64,000 nt of DNA from Micromonospora peucetia (GCF_900091625.1 NZ_FMIC01000002.1:2976001-3040000); one strand, 5' to 3'; shown: positions 17,681 through 26,984, numbered from the stretch's first letter. Translations and numbers: made by a program. The notes: generated by a model from the letters alone, not told the origin.

Positions 17681-18631
17681 ATGGGTAAGAAGGTCACTGT
17701 CGTCGGGGCCGGCTTCTACGGCTCCACCACCGCGCAGCGCCTGGCCGAGTACGACGTCTTCGACACCGTTGTGATCACCGACATCGTGGAGGGCAAGCCC
17801 GCGGGTCTCGCTCTGGACCTCAACCAGTCGCGTGCCATCGAGGGCTTCGAGACCAAGGTGGTCGGCGCGACCACCGGCCCGAACGGCGAGGGCTACGAGG
17901 CGATCGAGGGCTCGGACGTCGTGGTGATCACCGCCGGTCTGCCGCGCAAGCCGGGCATGAGCCGGATGGACCTGCTGGCGACGAACGCCAAGATCGTCCG
18001 TCAGGTCTCCGAGAACGTCGCCAAGTACGCCCCGAACGCCGTCGTCATCGTCGTGTCCAACCCGCTGGACGAGATGACCGCGCTGGCCCAGCTCGCCACG
18101 CAGTTCCCGAAGAACCGGGTGCTCGGCCAGGCCGGCATGCTGGACACCGCCCGGTTCACCAACTTCGTGGCCGAGGCGCTGAGCGTACCGGTGAAGTCGG
18201 TGAAGACCCTGACCCTCGGCTCGCACGGCGACACGATGGTGCCGGTGCCGTCGCAGAGCACGGTCGACGGCAAGCCGCTGCGTGAGGCGATGCCGGCCGA
18301 GCAGATCGAGGAGCTGGTCGTCAAGACCCGCAACGGCGGCGCCGAGGTGGTCGCGCTGCTGAAGACCGGTTCGGCCTACTACGCGCCGTCCGCCGCCGCC
18401 GCCCGGATGGCCAAGGCCGTCGCGGAGGACTCCGGCGAGGTCATGCCGGTCTGCGCGTGGGTCGACGGCGAGTACGGCATCTCCGGCGTCTACCTGGGTG
18501 TCGAGGCCGCGATCGGTGCCGAGGGCATCAAGCGGGTCGTCGAGACCGACCTGGACGCCGACGAGCTGGCCAGCCTGAAGGAGGCCGCCGAGGCCGTCCG
18601 CGCCAAGCAGGGCGACGTCGCCTCCATGTGA
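17681..18631 (+). CDS. mdh: Malate dehydrogenase (LDH-like type)
   Basis: Oxidises malate to oxaloacetate with NAD in the TCA cycle. The 316-aa protein has the Rossmann loop VVGAGFYGSTTA at 7-18, substrate-binding Arg89 and Arg95 in LPRKPGMSRMD, NPLDEMT, the Asp155/Arg158 pair in MLDTARF, and catalytic His182 in LGSHGDTM. The R-K-P-G-M-S-R sequence supports malate over lactate specificity. It belongs to the LDH-like malate dehydrogenase branch. The ATG is preceded by GCAGGGAGTGGGACGACC. A strong hairpin follows, so it is likely monocistronic. Confidence 0.96.
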   Translation: MGKKVTVVGAGFYGSTTAQRLAEYDVFDTVVITDIVEGKPAGLALDLNQSRAIEGFETKVVGATTGPNGEGYEAIEGSDVVVITAGLPRKPGMSRMDLLATNAKIVRQVSENVAKYAPNAVVIVVSNPLDEMTALAQLATQFPKNRVLGQAGMLDTARFTNFVAEALSVPVKSVKTLTLGSHGDTMVPVPSQSTVDGKPLREAMPAEQIEELVVKTRNGGAEVVALLKTGSAYYAPSAAAARMAKAVAEDSGEVMPVCAWVDGEYGISGVYLGVEAAIGAEGIKRVVETDLDADELASLKEAAEAVRAKQGDVASM

Positions 18632-18639
18632 TCCGTTCC

Positions 18640-18679
18640 TCGAAGGGGGCACACCGGTCCGCTGGCGTGCCCCCTTCGA
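18640..18679. terminator. Bidirectional terminator between mdh and MBL gene
   Basis: A perfect 13-bp stem (TCGAAGGGGGCAC at 18640-18652, complement at 18667-18679) between convergent genes. Confidence 0.8.
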
Positions 18680-18691
18680 CGTCGCCCCGGC

Positions 18692-19498
18692 CTACAGCGG
18701 CACGAACGCCTCGCCCAGGTGCGGGGTGGCGAGCACTGCGGGGCCGCGCGCGGCCAGGTCGCGCAGCAGCGCCACCCGCGAGGCACGCGCCGCGGCGGCG
18801 TCCTCCTCGTGGGCGTATGCCAACTCGGGGTCGACCAGTTGCACGGCGTGCACCAGCAGGTCGCCGGTGACCAGTAGCCGTTCGTCGCCGACCTCCAACA
18901 GCACCGACTGGTGTCCGGGTGTGTGTCCCGGCGTCGGCAGCAGCCGTACGGTCGGATCGAGCCTTTCCGGGCCGTCGACCACCCGGAGCTGGCCGGCGGC
19001 GCGCAACGGCGCGATGAGGCCGGCCGACAGTCCCGGGTTGAGGTGCCCCACGGCGGCCAGTTCGGCCCGCTGGAGCAGGTAGTCGGCATTGGGGAAGTAC
19101 GGCGTGCCCGGTGAGCCGGTGACCGCCCAACCGATGTGGTCGGTGTGCAGGTGGGTGAGCACCACCGTGCGTACGTCGGCCGGGTCGATGCCGGCGGCGG
19201 CGAGTTCGGCCGGCAGCCGGCCGGGCACCGGCGCCCAGCCGGCGGCGGGGGAGTCGGCCGGGCCGATCCCGGCGTCGACCAGGGTCACCGGCCCGTCCCC
19301 GGCGCGGATGGCGAAGCTGCGGAACGGCAGCCACCACCGCCCGTCGGCGGTCACCGTGGCCGGATCCCGCAGGTCGGCGGCGCGCCAGTGCTCCGGCGTG
19401 GCGTCCGGGAACGCCTCCGCGCGGGGTTGGAAGAACGGCCCCTCGCCGTCGGTGAGCGCGGTGACCGTGATAGACCCGAGGATGCGGCTCAGCGGCAT
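18692..19498 (-). CDS. MBL-fold metallohydrolase
   Basis: A 268-aa metallo-beta-lactamase-fold hydrolase. It has the HLHTDHIG zinc motif (HxHxDH), a later His in PTPGHTPGHQS, Asp in TGDLLVHA and a C-terminal TPHLGEAF His. N-terminal residues LTDGEGPFFQP and the PFRSFAIRAG block resemble the lactonase/hydrolase group. ATG at 19498 is used; the frame is open further upstream (GTG at 19534 near an AGGAGA), so the true N-terminus is uncertain. The substrate is unknown. It runs divergently from icd. Confidence 0.85.
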   Translation of the reverse strand: MPLSRILGSITVTALTDGEGPFFQPRAEAFPDATPEHWRAADLRDPATVTADGRWWLPFRSFAIRAGDGPVTLVDAGIGPADSPAAGWAPVPGRLPAELAAAGIDPADVRTVVLTHLHTDHIGWAVTGSPGTPYFPNADYLLQRAELAAVGHLNPGLSAGLIAPLRAAGQLRVVDGPERLDPTVRLLPTPGHTPGHQSVLLEVGDERLLVTGDLLVHAVQLVDPELAYAHEEDAAAARASRVALLRDLAARGPAVLATPHLGEAFVPL

Positions 19499-19638
19499 CC
19501 GGCGATCATGCCAGTGCTCTCCTGTGCCGCGCACCTCCGTTCGTTCCGGCCCCAACCGAGGCCGGCTGGGGGCTGCCGACCAGTTTCCAGTACGCTCGTA
19601 CTGCTTGAGCACGTGTCCCCCGAGAGGAGCGCCGGCCG

Positions 19639-20856
19639 ATGGCGAAGATCAAGGTAAACAACCCGGTCGTTGAGCTCGACGGCGACGAGATGACCCGGAT
19701 CATCTGGAAGCAGATCCGGGAGCAGCTGATCCTGCCCTACCTCGACGTCGACCTGCACTACTACGACCTTTCGATCCAGCACCGCGACGAGACCGACGAC
19801 CAGGTCACCGTCGACGCCGCCAACGCCATCAAGGAGCACGGCGTCGGCGTCAAGTGCGCGACCATCACCCCGGACGAGGCCCGGGTGGAGGAGTTCGGCC
19901 TGAAGAAGATGTGGCGGTCGCCGAACGGCACGATCCGCAACATCCTCGGCGGCGTCGTCTTCCGCGAGCCGATCATCATGTCCAACGTGCCGCGGCTGGT
20001 CCCCGGCTGGACCAAGCCGATCATCATCGGCCGGCACGCCCACGGTGACCAGTACAAGGCCACCGACTTCGTCGTCCCGGGCCCGGGCAAGGTCACCGTC
20101 ACCTACACCCCGGCCGACGGCGGCGCCCCGATGGAGATGGAGGTCGCCAACTTCCCCGGCGGCGGCATCGCCATGGGCATGTACAACTACGACGAGTCGA
20201 TCCGGGACTTCGCCCGCGCCTCGTTCCGTTACGGCCTGGACCGCAACTACCCGGTCTACCTGTCCACCAAGAACACCATCCTCAAGGCGTACGACGGCCG
20301 GTTCAAGGACATCTTCGCCGAGGTGTTCGAGAACGAGTTCAAGGCCGAGTTCGATGCCGTCGGCATCACCTACGAGCACCGGCTGATCGACGACATGGTC
20401 GCCGCCGCGCTCAAGTGGGAGGGCGGCTACGTCTGGGCCTGCAAGAACTACGACGGTGACGTGCAGTCCGACACCGTCGCGCAGGGCTTCGGCTCGCTGG
20501 GCCTGATGACCTCGGTGCTGCTCTCCCCGGACGGCCGTACCGTCGAGGCCGAGGCCGCGCACGGCACGGTCACCCGGCACTACCGGCAGTGGCAGAAGGG
20601 CGAGAAGACCTCGACCAACCCGATCGCGTCGATCTACGCCTGGACCCGGGGCCTGGCCCACCGGGGCAAGCTGGACGACACCCCGGCGGTCACCGAGTTC
20701 GCCAACATTCTGGAGCAGGTCATCGTCGACACCGTCGAGGGCGGCCAGATGACCAAGGACCTCTCGCTGCTCATCTCGCGGGACGCCCCGTGGCTGACCA
20801 CCGACGAGTTCATGAACGCGCTGGACGAGAACCTGGCGCGCAGGCTCTCCGCCTGA
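19639..20856 (+). CDS. icd: NADP-dependent isocitrate dehydrogenase (homodimeric type)
   Basis: Converts isocitrate to 2-oxoglutarate with NADP. The 405-aa protein is of the eukaryote-like dimeric type: [38 protein letters not shown] (isocitrate-binding Ser and Arg residues), [34 protein letters not shown] and the NADP-binding [12 protein letters not shown]. The ATG has GAGAGGAGCG 8 nt upstream, and a TACGCT hexamer near 19591 may be the -10. A strong hairpin follows. With sucCD, sdhCAB and mdh it makes the window rich in TCA-cycle genes. Confidence 0.97.
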   Translation: MAKIKVNNPVVELDGDEMTRIIWKQIREQLILPYLDVDLHYYDLSIQHRDETDDQVTVDAANAIKEHGVGVKCATITPDEARVEEFGLKKMWRSPNGTIRNILGGVVFREPIIMSNVPRLVPGWTKPIIIGRHAHGDQYKATDFVVPGPGKVTVTYTPADGGAPMEMEVANFPGGGIAMGMYNYDESIRDFARASFRYGLDRNYPVYLSTKNTILKAYDGRFKDIFAEVFENEFKAEFDAVGITYEHRLIDDMVAAALKWEGGYVWACKNYDGDVQSDTVAQGFGSLGLMTSVLLSPDGRTVEAEAAHGTVTRHYRQWQKGEKTSTNPIASIYAWTRGLAHRGKLDDTPAVTEFANILEQVIVDTVEGGQMTKDLSLLISRDAPWLTTDEFMNALDENLARRLSA

Positions 20857-20909
20857 TCCTCCACGCGCCCCTCGGGCGGCACTCCAGTGGTGCTGCCGCC
20901 GTGTCACAC

Positions 20910-20942
20910 CGGAGCCCGCCGGCATCCCGCCGGCGGGCTCCG
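20910..20942 (+). terminator. icd terminator hairpin
   Basis: A perfect 14-bp stem (20910-20923 with 20929-20942) around ATCCC. Confidence 0.8.
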
Positions 20943-21181
20943 CCGTTCCCGCCTTCCGTCGGCCGGTCCGTCGGCAACGGCCGGAGCGGGGAGTCGAGGG
21001 CTGGTGACCGGCGTGTCGTGGGATGACACGCCGATTGCGTCACCTACCTCGGCGCGCCTCGTTGACCTGGGTGGACGAGATGCCAGTCGCGTCCAGGAAG
21101 GTTGACCGCGATCGCCTCGCGGTAAGCGTGCCGATCAGCCAGCCTTCCCGGCTGTCGCGCACAGCCAGCCGTTCCTTCCCT

Positions 21182-21209
21182 GCGGGGGGCCCTGTCCCGG
21201 GCCCCCCGC
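21182..21209 (-). terminator. Probable galT terminator hairpin
   Basis: A perfect 11-bp G/C stem (21182-21192 with 21199-21209), 6-nt loop, 38 nt past the galT stop. There is no T tract. Confidence 0.6.
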
Positions 21210-21246
21210 GCCCTGTCTCCACACTTCATCCGCCACCGGCTACCTT

Positions 21247-22323
21247 TCACGCGGTGCGGAGGAGTTCGGCGGCACGCTCGGGGGCGATGTCGTTGATGAA
21301 GACGCCCATCCCGGACTCCGAGCCCGCCAGGTACTTCAGCTTGTCCTTCGCGCGCCGGATGCTGAACAGTTGCAGGTACAGGTGGCCCAGTTCGCGGTCG
21401 ACGCGTACCGGCGCCTGGTGCCAGGCGGCGATGTAGGGCATCGGCAGGTCGAACAGCCCGTCGAAACGGCGTAGCAGGTCCAGGTAGAGCGGCCCGAAGG
21501 CGTCCCGCTCGGCGTCGTCGAGCGCGGGGATGTCCGGCACCGGCCGGTGCGGGGCCACGTGCACCTCGAACGGCCAGCGGGCCGCCGCCGGGACGTACGC
21601 CGTCCAGTGTTCGTTGCCGGCGACCACCCGGTCGCCGGTGGCCCGCTCGGCGGTGAGCACGTCGGCGTAGAGGTTGCGCCCACCGGTGCGTTCCGCGTGC
21701 CGGCGGGAGGCGGCCAGCAGCGCCCGGGTCCGCGGGGTCACGAAGGGGTACGCGTAGATCTGACCGTGCGGGTGGTGCAGGGTCACGCCGATCTCCACGC
21801 CCCGGTTCTCGAAGCAGAACACCTGCTCCACCCCGGGTAGCTCGCCGAGCACCGCCGTGCGGTCGGCGAGCGCGTCGAGGACGGTGCGCACCCGACGCGG
21901 CGGGAGGGAGGAGAAGGAGGCGTGGTGGTCGTCGGTGAAGCAGACCACCTCGCAACGGCCCCGGCCGGGCAGGACCGGGGTGAACGGGGTGATCTCGGCT
22001 GGCTCGTCGGCCACCCGGCCGCTCAGCGCGGGGAACCGGTTCTCGAAGACGGCGACGTCGTAGTCGGGCGCCGGAATCTCGCTCTGCCGACCTTCGGTGC
22101 TGGGGCAGAGCGGGCACTGGTCGGCCGGTGGAAGGAAGGTGCGGGTCTGCCGGTGCACGGCGACGGCCACCCACTCGTCGGTCAGCGGGTCGAGGCGCAG
22201 CTGTGACGCGGGCGGCGGCGGGGGCAGCTCGCGCCGGTCCGGCTGGTCCCGGACGGCGTCGTCCCGCTCGTCGAAGTAGATCAGCTCCCGGCCGTCGGCC
22301 AGCGCCATCGCGGTGCGCTTCAC
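21247..22323 (-). CDS. galT: Galactose-1-phosphate uridylyltransferase
   Basis: Leloir-pathway enzyme that swaps UMP between UDP-glucose and galactose-1-phosphate. The 358-aa protein has the zinc pair C70-x-x-C73 (CPLC) and the active-site HPHGQ at 184-188, where His186 is the nucleophile that is uridylylated. C-terminal zinc-ligand equivalents lie around HVAPHRP. The GTG start at 22323 has AGGGG about 8 nt upstream and overlaps the TGA of a degraded DeoR-type regulator frame (GTGA). galE and galK are not adjacent. Confidence 0.94.
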   Translation of the reverse strand: MKRTAMALADGRELIYFDERDDAVRDQPDRRELPPPPPASQLRLDPLTDEWVAVAVHRQTRTFLPPADQCPLCPSTEGRQSEIPAPDYDVAVFENRFPALSGRVADEPAEITPFTPVLPGRGRCEVVCFTDDHHASFSSLPPRRVRTVLDALADRTAVLGELPGVEQVFCFENRGVEIGVTLHHPHGQIYAYPFVTPRTRALLAASRRHAERTGGRNLYADVLTAERATGDRVVAGNEHWTAYVPAAARWPFEVHVAPHRPVPDIPALDDAERDAFGPLYLDLLRRFDGLFDLPMPYIAAWHQAPVRVDRELGHLYLQLFSIRRAKDKLKYLAGSESGMGVFINDIAPERAAELLRTA

Positions 22324-22497
22324 CTCGCCATCCCCTCACCTGTCGTCGTGGCCATCCGTGCCGAGCCCGTCGCGGGCACGATCACCAGCTCACCCACCCG
22401 GTCGTCGAGCGCCCGCCGCGCTCGGCGGGCAGCCGGTCGTCGGTGACCAGTACGTGGGCGGCGGAAAGCTCAACGATCGAGGAGATGGCGACGCCGC
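22320..22497 (-). pseudogene. 3' remnant of a DeoR-family regulator, frameshifted
   Basis: On the minus strand, codons from about 22496 read SDRGVAISSIVELSAAHVLV then TDDRLPAE, a DeoR C-terminal signature. The frame is lost near 22405-22430, and another frame continues as ALDDRVGELVIVPATG to a TGA that overlaps the galT GTG. Only about 58 codons remain; the DNA-binding part is gone, and the kinase gene ends 3 nt away. DeoR regulators are commonly coupled to gal operons in actinomycetes, which fits the position. Confidence 0.65.
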
Positions 22498-22499
22498 GA

Positions 22500-24029
22500 T
22501 CAGATGGACCCGAGGCGGGGCTCGACCCATCCCGTCTCGGTCAGATGGTGCAGGACGGACTCGACCGCCTCGTCGATCGTCAGGTCGCTGGTGTCGACGA
22601 CCAGGTCGGCGTCGGTCGGCTCCTCGTAGGGGTCGTCGATGCCGGTCATCCCGGTGAGCAGGCCGGCCCGGGCCCGCGCGTAGAGGCCCTTGCGGTCGCG
22701 CTGCTCGCAGACCTCCAGCGGGGTCGCCACGTGCACCAGCAGGAAGCCCGCGCCGGCGGTCAGCGCCATCTCCCGGGCCGTCGCGCGGGCCTGGGCGTAC
22801 GGGGCGATCGGGCAGCAGATGCCGACACCGTGGTGCCGGGCGATCTCGGCCGCCACCCAGCCGATCCGCCGCACGTTGAGGTCCCGGTCGGCCTTGCTGA
22901 AGCCCAGGCCGGCGGAGAGTTCGCGGCGCACCACGTCCCCGTCGAGCAGCGTGATCGTCCGGTCGCCCTGCTCGCGCAGCACGTCCGCCAGGCCCCGGGC
23001 GATCGTCGACTTGCCGGAGCCGGAGAGCCCGGTCAGGAAGATCACCAGGCCCCGGTGCCGTCGCGGCGGCCGGGCCCGGGCCAGCTCCTTCGCCACCGCC
23101 GGCGGGGTGTGCCACTCGGGCAGCGGGAAGCCCCGGTCCAGCAGGTCGTCGATCTCCGGCTGGGTCAGCGCCAGGCGCCGGTTACGCGGCGGAATGTCCT
23201 CCCGCCAGCGCCACTGCCCGTCGCGGTTGTCGTAGGCCAGCTCGCGCGGCACCAGCACCCGCAGGCCGGCGCCGGAGAGCATCTCGCCGGTGGAGAGCAG
23301 GTGCGTGACGCCGTACGCCGCCGACACCCGGGCCCGCAGCAGCGCGTCGCTGATCTCGTCGCGCCGACGGGACAGCGGCACGGCGACGAGCGTGACCGGC
23401 GGCATCCGGTCCCGGGCGGCGAAGACGCTGCGCACCAGCGCCTCCGGGGGCAACCCGCCGAGGCCGTCCTCGCCGACCGGGATCATGACCAGCAGGTGGG
23501 CGCCGAGCGTGCGGACCGCGTGGGCGATCTGGGCGAGCTGCGGCCGGTGCAGCGGCCGGTCGGCGACCACTCCGAGCACCCGACCGGACGGCAGCAGCGG
23601 GCGTACCTCCTCGGGGGTGCGGCGCAGCCGCTGGAACGGACCGTGGCCGCCGTCGCCGAGCCGGCGGACCGTGCCCCCGACGCCGGCCACCCCGTCGCGG
23701 ACCTGCCACGCGTCGGCGACCTCCAGCGCCGCGACCGGCGCGCCCTCCCCGTCGGTGAGCACCAGGGTGCGGCGGGCCTCGTCGCGCGGGTCGAGGCCCT
23801 GGGCGAGCGCGGTGGGCACCTGGAGGGTCACCGGCACCGGCCACGGCGAACCGTCGGCGAGCCGGCTCCGGCGGCTCACCGAGACCAGATCGGCGCGGGT
23901 CATGAAGCCGGCCAGCGGGGTGTACGCCCCGGTCAGCAGCAGCTCCAGGTCGGCCAGCTCGCCAGGGCGCGGCGTGTACGCCGGCGCGTCCCGGAGCACC
24001 TCGTCGGGCAGCACCCAGCCGTTGCTCAT
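22500..24029 (-). CDS. cysC: ATP-sulfurylase-like / adenylylsulfate kinase fusion
   Basis: A 509-aa two-domain protein. Residues 1 to about 320 resemble ATP sulfurylase (N-terminal PUA-like part, LLTGAYTPLAGFMTRAD, and FPLPEWHTPPAVAKEL at the junction). Residues 325-509 are APS kinase, with an intact P-loop (GLSGSGKST at 334-342), DGDVVRRELSAGLGFSKADRDLN and the lid region. The sulfurylase QxRN-P-xHxxH motif is degenerate (VADRPLHRPQ at about 155-164), so only the kinase step (APS to PAPS) is safely predicted. ATG at 24029 follows GGGGGATGG; a GTG ten codons upstream is possible. It stands alone, away from sulfate-reduction genes. Confidence 0.85.
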   Translation of the reverse strand: MSNGWVLPDEVLRDAPAYTPRPGELADLELLLTGAYTPLAGFMTRADLVSVSRRSRLADGSPWPVPVTLQVPTALAQGLDPRDEARRTLVLTDGEGAPVAALEVADAWQVRDGVAGVGGTVRRLGDGGHGPFQRLRRTPEEVRPLLPSGRVLGVVADRPLHRPQLAQIAHAVRTLGAHLLVMIPVGEDGLGGLPPEALVRSVFAARDRMPPVTLVAVPLSRRRDEISDALLRARVSAAYGVTHLLSTGEMLSGAGLRVLVPRELAYDNRDGQWRWREDIPPRNRRLALTQPEIDDLLDRGFPLPEWHTPPAVAKELARARPPRRHRGLVIFLTGLSGSGKSTIARGLADVLREQGDRTITLLDGDVVRRELSAGLGFSKADRDLNVRRIGWVAAEIARHHGVGICCPIAPYAQARATAREMALTAGAGFLLVHVATPLEVCEQRDRKGLYARARAGLLTGMTGIDDPYEEPTDADLVVDTSDLTIDEAVESVLHHLTETGWVEPRLGSI

Positions 24030-24222
24030 CCATCCCCCAAACCCCACTGGCCGGCACACAGTTTCTCAGCCGGTCGGCGATCGGTCGAGAGCGCCACTCC
24101 ACCGGGCGAAACGTGCCGGGCCGGCGAGGCCGCCCGTCAGGGCCGGACCCTAGGGGACGCGGGCTGCCAGGATCAGGGGAGCGCCCGGGGCGAGCCGCTG
24201 CCCACGGCGGGTGTCAGCTCCC

Positions 24223-24235
24223 TACGCTGTAGGAC
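24223..24235 (+). promoter_or_regulatory. -10 of the ABC exporter operon, leaderless type
   Basis: TACGCT at 24223-24228 lies 7 nt before the GTG of the first ABC gene, with no ribosome site. Confidence 0.5.
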
Positions 24236-25150
24236 GTGACACTGATCGCGACCGAGTCGCTGACCAAGACGTACGGGGGTGGGGTCACCGCGCTGGCCGA
24301 CCTGACCGTCGCGGTCGAGCCGGGGATCATCGGGTTGGTCGGCGCGAACGGCGCCGGCAAGTCGACCCTGATCAAGATCCTGCTCGGCCTCCTCGCCCCG
24401 ACCAGCGGCCGGGTCCGGGTGCTCGGCCTCGACCCGACCACCGCCTCGGCCCAGGTCCGCGCCCGGGTCGGCTACATGCCCGAGCACGACGCCCTGCCAC
24501 CGGACCTGTCCGCCGCCGAGCTGGTCACCCACCTCGGCCGGGTCAGCGGCCTGCCGCGTACGGTCGCCCGGGAGCGGGCCTCCGAGGCGCTGCGGCACGT
24601 GGGACTCTACGAGGAGCGCTACCGCCCGGTCGGCGGCTACTCCACCGGCATGAAGCAGCGGGTCAAGCTCGCCCAGGCCCTGGTGCACGACCCCGACCTG
24701 CTGCTGCTCGACGAGCCGACCAACGGCCTCGACCCGGCCGGCCGGGACGCCATGCTGGCGCTGGTGCACCGGATCGGCACCGAGTTCGGCATCTCCGTGC
24801 TGGTCTGTTCGCACCTGCTGGGCGAGGTGGAGCGGATCTGCGACACCCTCGTCGCCATCGACGGCGGGCGGCTGCTGCGCGCCGACCACATCTCCGCCAT
24901 GACCTCGGCCATCGACGTGCTCGCCGTCGAGGTCAGCGAGGGCACGGAGGAGTTGGCCGCGCGGCTGGCCGCGCTCGACCTGCCGGTCCGTCGGGACGGC
25001 CGGCTGCTGCTCGTCGAGCTCGCCGACGACGCCACCTACGACCTGATCCTCGGCGCGGTCGCCGAGCTGGACCTGCCCCTGCACCGGCTGGACCAGCGCC
25101 GGCACCGGGTGGCCGAACTCTTCGCCACGAGGGAGCCCAGCCATGCCTGA
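24236..25150 (+). CDS. ABC transporter ATP-binding protein (ABC-2 exporter type), first of pair
   Basis: A 304-aa ATPase. Walker A (GANGAGKST), Q-loop region (YMPEHDALPPDLS), signature (YSTGMKQR), Walker B (LLLLDEPTNGLDPAG) and H-loop (CSHLL) are intact, followed by a C-terminal domain of about 90 residues common in drug/antibiotic exporter ATPases. It opens a four-gene operon with overlapping starts and stops: ATPase, permease, ATPase, permease. It overlaps the next gene by 8 nt. The transported substrate is unknown. Confidence 0.92.
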   Translation: MTLIATESLTKTYGGGVTALADLTVAVEPGIIGLVGANGAGKSTLIKILLGLLAPTSGRVRVLGLDPTTASAQVRARVGYMPEHDALPPDLSAAELVTHLGRVSGLPRTVARERASEALRHVGLYEERYRPVGGYSTGMKQRVKLAQALVHDPDLLLLDEPTNGLDPAGRDAMLALVHRIGTEFGISVLVCSHLLGEVERICDTLVAIDGGRLLRADHISAMTSAIDVLAVEVSEGTEELAARLAALDLPVRRDGRLLLVELADDATYDLILGAVAELDLPLHRLDQRRHRVAELFATREPSHA

Positions 25151-26027
25151 GCCGACCGGCGTCATCCACGACATCGGCTACCAGCGCTACACCGGCCCCC
25201 GGCTGGGCCGCCGGCACGTCTTCGGCGCGCTCTACCTGCACGGCCTGCGGACGGCGTTCGGGCTGGGCCGCAGCGCGAAGGCCAAGATCTTCCCCTGGCT
25301 GGTGGTCGGCATCGTCACCGTGGTGGCCGCCGCCGTCACCGCGGTGCGCAGCCAGGTCGGCGAGGTGGTGATGACCTACGCCCAGTTCGCCGACAACATG
25401 AGCTGGCTGGTCATCTTCTTCGTCGCGGTGGTCGCGCCCGAGTTGGTCTCCCGCGACCTGCTCAGCGGGGTGCTGCCGCTCTACTTCTCCCGGCCGCTGC
25501 CCCGGTCGGACTACCCGCTGGCCAAGCTGCTGGCGCTGGCGACCGCGCTCTGGCTGTTGCTCGGCGGGCCGCAACTGGTGATGTTCCTGGGCGCCGCCTT
25601 CACCACCGGCAACGGCATGCGCGGGGTCTGGAACGAGCTGCTCGACCTGCTGCCGGGCCTGCTCTACGCCGGGCTCTGGGCGGTGGTCTTCGCCTCGGTC
25701 GGGCTGCTGGTCGCCTCCTGCACCGGCAAGCGGGCGTTCGCCGCCGGTGGGATCGTGGCCGTGTTCCTGATGACCACGCCGATCGTCGGCACCCTGTCGA
25801 TCATGCCGTCCACGGCGGTCAACGAACTGGCCTTCCTCGCCTCGCCGTCGACACTGGTGGGCGGCGTGGGCACCTGGGCGCTCGGTGACCTGCTGGTGCC
25901 CGAGGGCCAGGGCGGCGGAGTGCCGATCGGCGACTTCGGTCCCGTCTACGCGGTCGCCGCCGTGCTGCTCGTGGCCGGCTGCGTCGCCCTGCTGCTGCTG
26001 CGATACCGGAAGGTGGCCGCCCGATGA
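25143..26027 (+). CDS. ABC-2 type transporter permease, first of pair
   Basis: A 294-aa membrane protein with about six helices. It starts with a conserved soluble head (GVIHDIGYQRYTGPRLGRRH) typical of one actinobacterial permease group. Later segments include FFVAVVAPELVSRDLLSGVLPLYFSRPLPR, the amphipathic region of ABC-2 permeases in which RPLPR precedes a long helix. It overlaps both neighbours (8 nt and 4 nt), so translation is coupled along the operon. Confidence 0.88.
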   Translation: MPEPTGVIHDIGYQRYTGPRLGRRHVFGALYLHGLRTAFGLGRSAKAKIFPWLVVGIVTVVAAAVTAVRSQVGEVVMTYAQFADNMSWLVIFFVAVVAPELVSRDLLSGVLPLYFSRPLPRSDYPLAKLLALATALWLLLGGPQLVMFLGAAFTTGNGMRGVWNELLDLLPGLLYAGLWAVVFASVGLLVASCTGKRAFAAGGIVAVFLMTTPIVGTLSIMPSTAVNELAFLASPSTLVGGVGTWALGDLLVPEGQGGGVPIGDFGPVYAVAAVLLVAGCVALLLLRYRKVAAR

Positions 26028-26980
26028 CCACGATCAGCGCCAACCAGACGGCGGCGACACCGACCGCCACCAGCACCCTCGACCTCGCCGGCGTCTCCCG
26101 CTGGTACGGCAACGTGGTGGCGGTCAACGACGTCAGCATGAGCCTCGGCCCCGGGGTCACCGGCCTGCTCGGCCCGAACGGCGCGGGCAAGACCACCCTG
26201 CTGCACATGATGGCGGGCTTCCTGGCCCCGTCGCGCGGTGCGGTGAGCCTGGACGGCCGGCCCACCTGGCGCAATCCCGACGTCTACCGCCGGCTCGGCC
26301 TGGTCAGCGAGCGGGAGGCGGTGCACACCTTCCTCACCGCGCACGAGTTCGTGCTGGCCAGCGCGAAGCTGCACCGGCTGCCGGACCCGGCGGAGGCGGC
26401 CCGAAAGGCCATCGCCCTGGTGGAGATGGAGGGCGCGCAGGACCGCCGGATCGGCACCTACTCCAAAGGCATGCGGCAGCGTGCCCGGGTGGCGGCGGCG
26501 CTGGTGCACGAGCCGCAGGTGCTGCTGCTCGACGAGCCGTTCAACGGGATGGACCCGCGCCAGCGGCTGCACATGATGGAGCTGCTGCACCGCCTCGGCG
26601 ACGCCGGCCGCACCATCCTGTTCAGCTCGCACATCCTGGAGGAGGTCGAGCAGGTCTCCGGCACCGTCCAGGTGATGGTCGCCGGCCGGCTGGCCGCCTC
26701 CGGCGACTTCCGCACCATCCGCCGGCTGATGACCAACCGGCCGCACGTCTTCGCCGTGCACTCCACCGACGACCGGGCGCTCGCCGTGGCGCTGATGGCC
26801 GAGGCGTCGGTGACCGGGGTCGAGCTGGGCCGCACCGGGTTGACCGTGCGGGCCGGCGACTACGGCGCGTTCACCCGCGTCCTGCCGAAGATCGCCCTGG
26901 CGGAGGGCATCCGGGTGCGGCAACTGGTGCCCGAGGACGAGTCCCTGGAGAGCGTCTTCTCCTACCTGGTGGAGGCCTGA
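26024..26980 (+). CDS. ABC transporter ATP-binding protein (ABC-2 exporter type), second of pair
   Basis: A 318-aa ATPase with an N-terminal Thr/Ala-rich extension of about 18 residues, Walker A (GPNGAGKTT), signature (YSKGMRQR), Walker B (VLLLDEPFNGMDPRQ), H-loop (SSHIL) and a C-terminal regulatory region. Its ATG overlaps the previous stop (ATGA). The two ATPases differ clearly from one another, so the operon may encode a heteromeric exporter or two partner exporters. Confidence 0.92.
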   Translation: MTTISANQTAATPTATSTLDLAGVSRWYGNVVAVNDVSMSLGPGVTGLLGPNGAGKTTLLHMMAGFLAPSRGAVSLDGRPTWRNPDVYRRLGLVSEREAVHTFLTAHEFVLASAKLHRLPDPAEAARKAIALVEMEGAQDRRIGTYSKGMRQRARVAAALVHEPQVLLLDEPFNGMDPRQRLHMMELLHRLGDAGRTILFSSHILEEVEQVSGTVQVMVAGRLAASGDFRTIRRLMTNRPHVFAVHSTDDRALAVALMAEASVTGVELGRTGLTVRAGDYGAFTRVLPKIALAEGIRVRQLVPEDESLESVFSYLVEA

Positions 26981-26984
26981 ACAC

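Larger units (their letters stand above)
20857..21246. other. Intergenic region between convergent icd and galT
   Basis: 390 nt that hold a terminator for each gene (20910-20942 and 21182-21209). Between them I see no gene, repeat or promoter that I can support. Confidence 0.5.

Noticed and set aside
16412..18652. Long minus-strand open frame antisense to folD and mdh (746 codons)
   Set aside because: It spans two well-supported genes and their intergenic region; no domain or ribosome site is seen.
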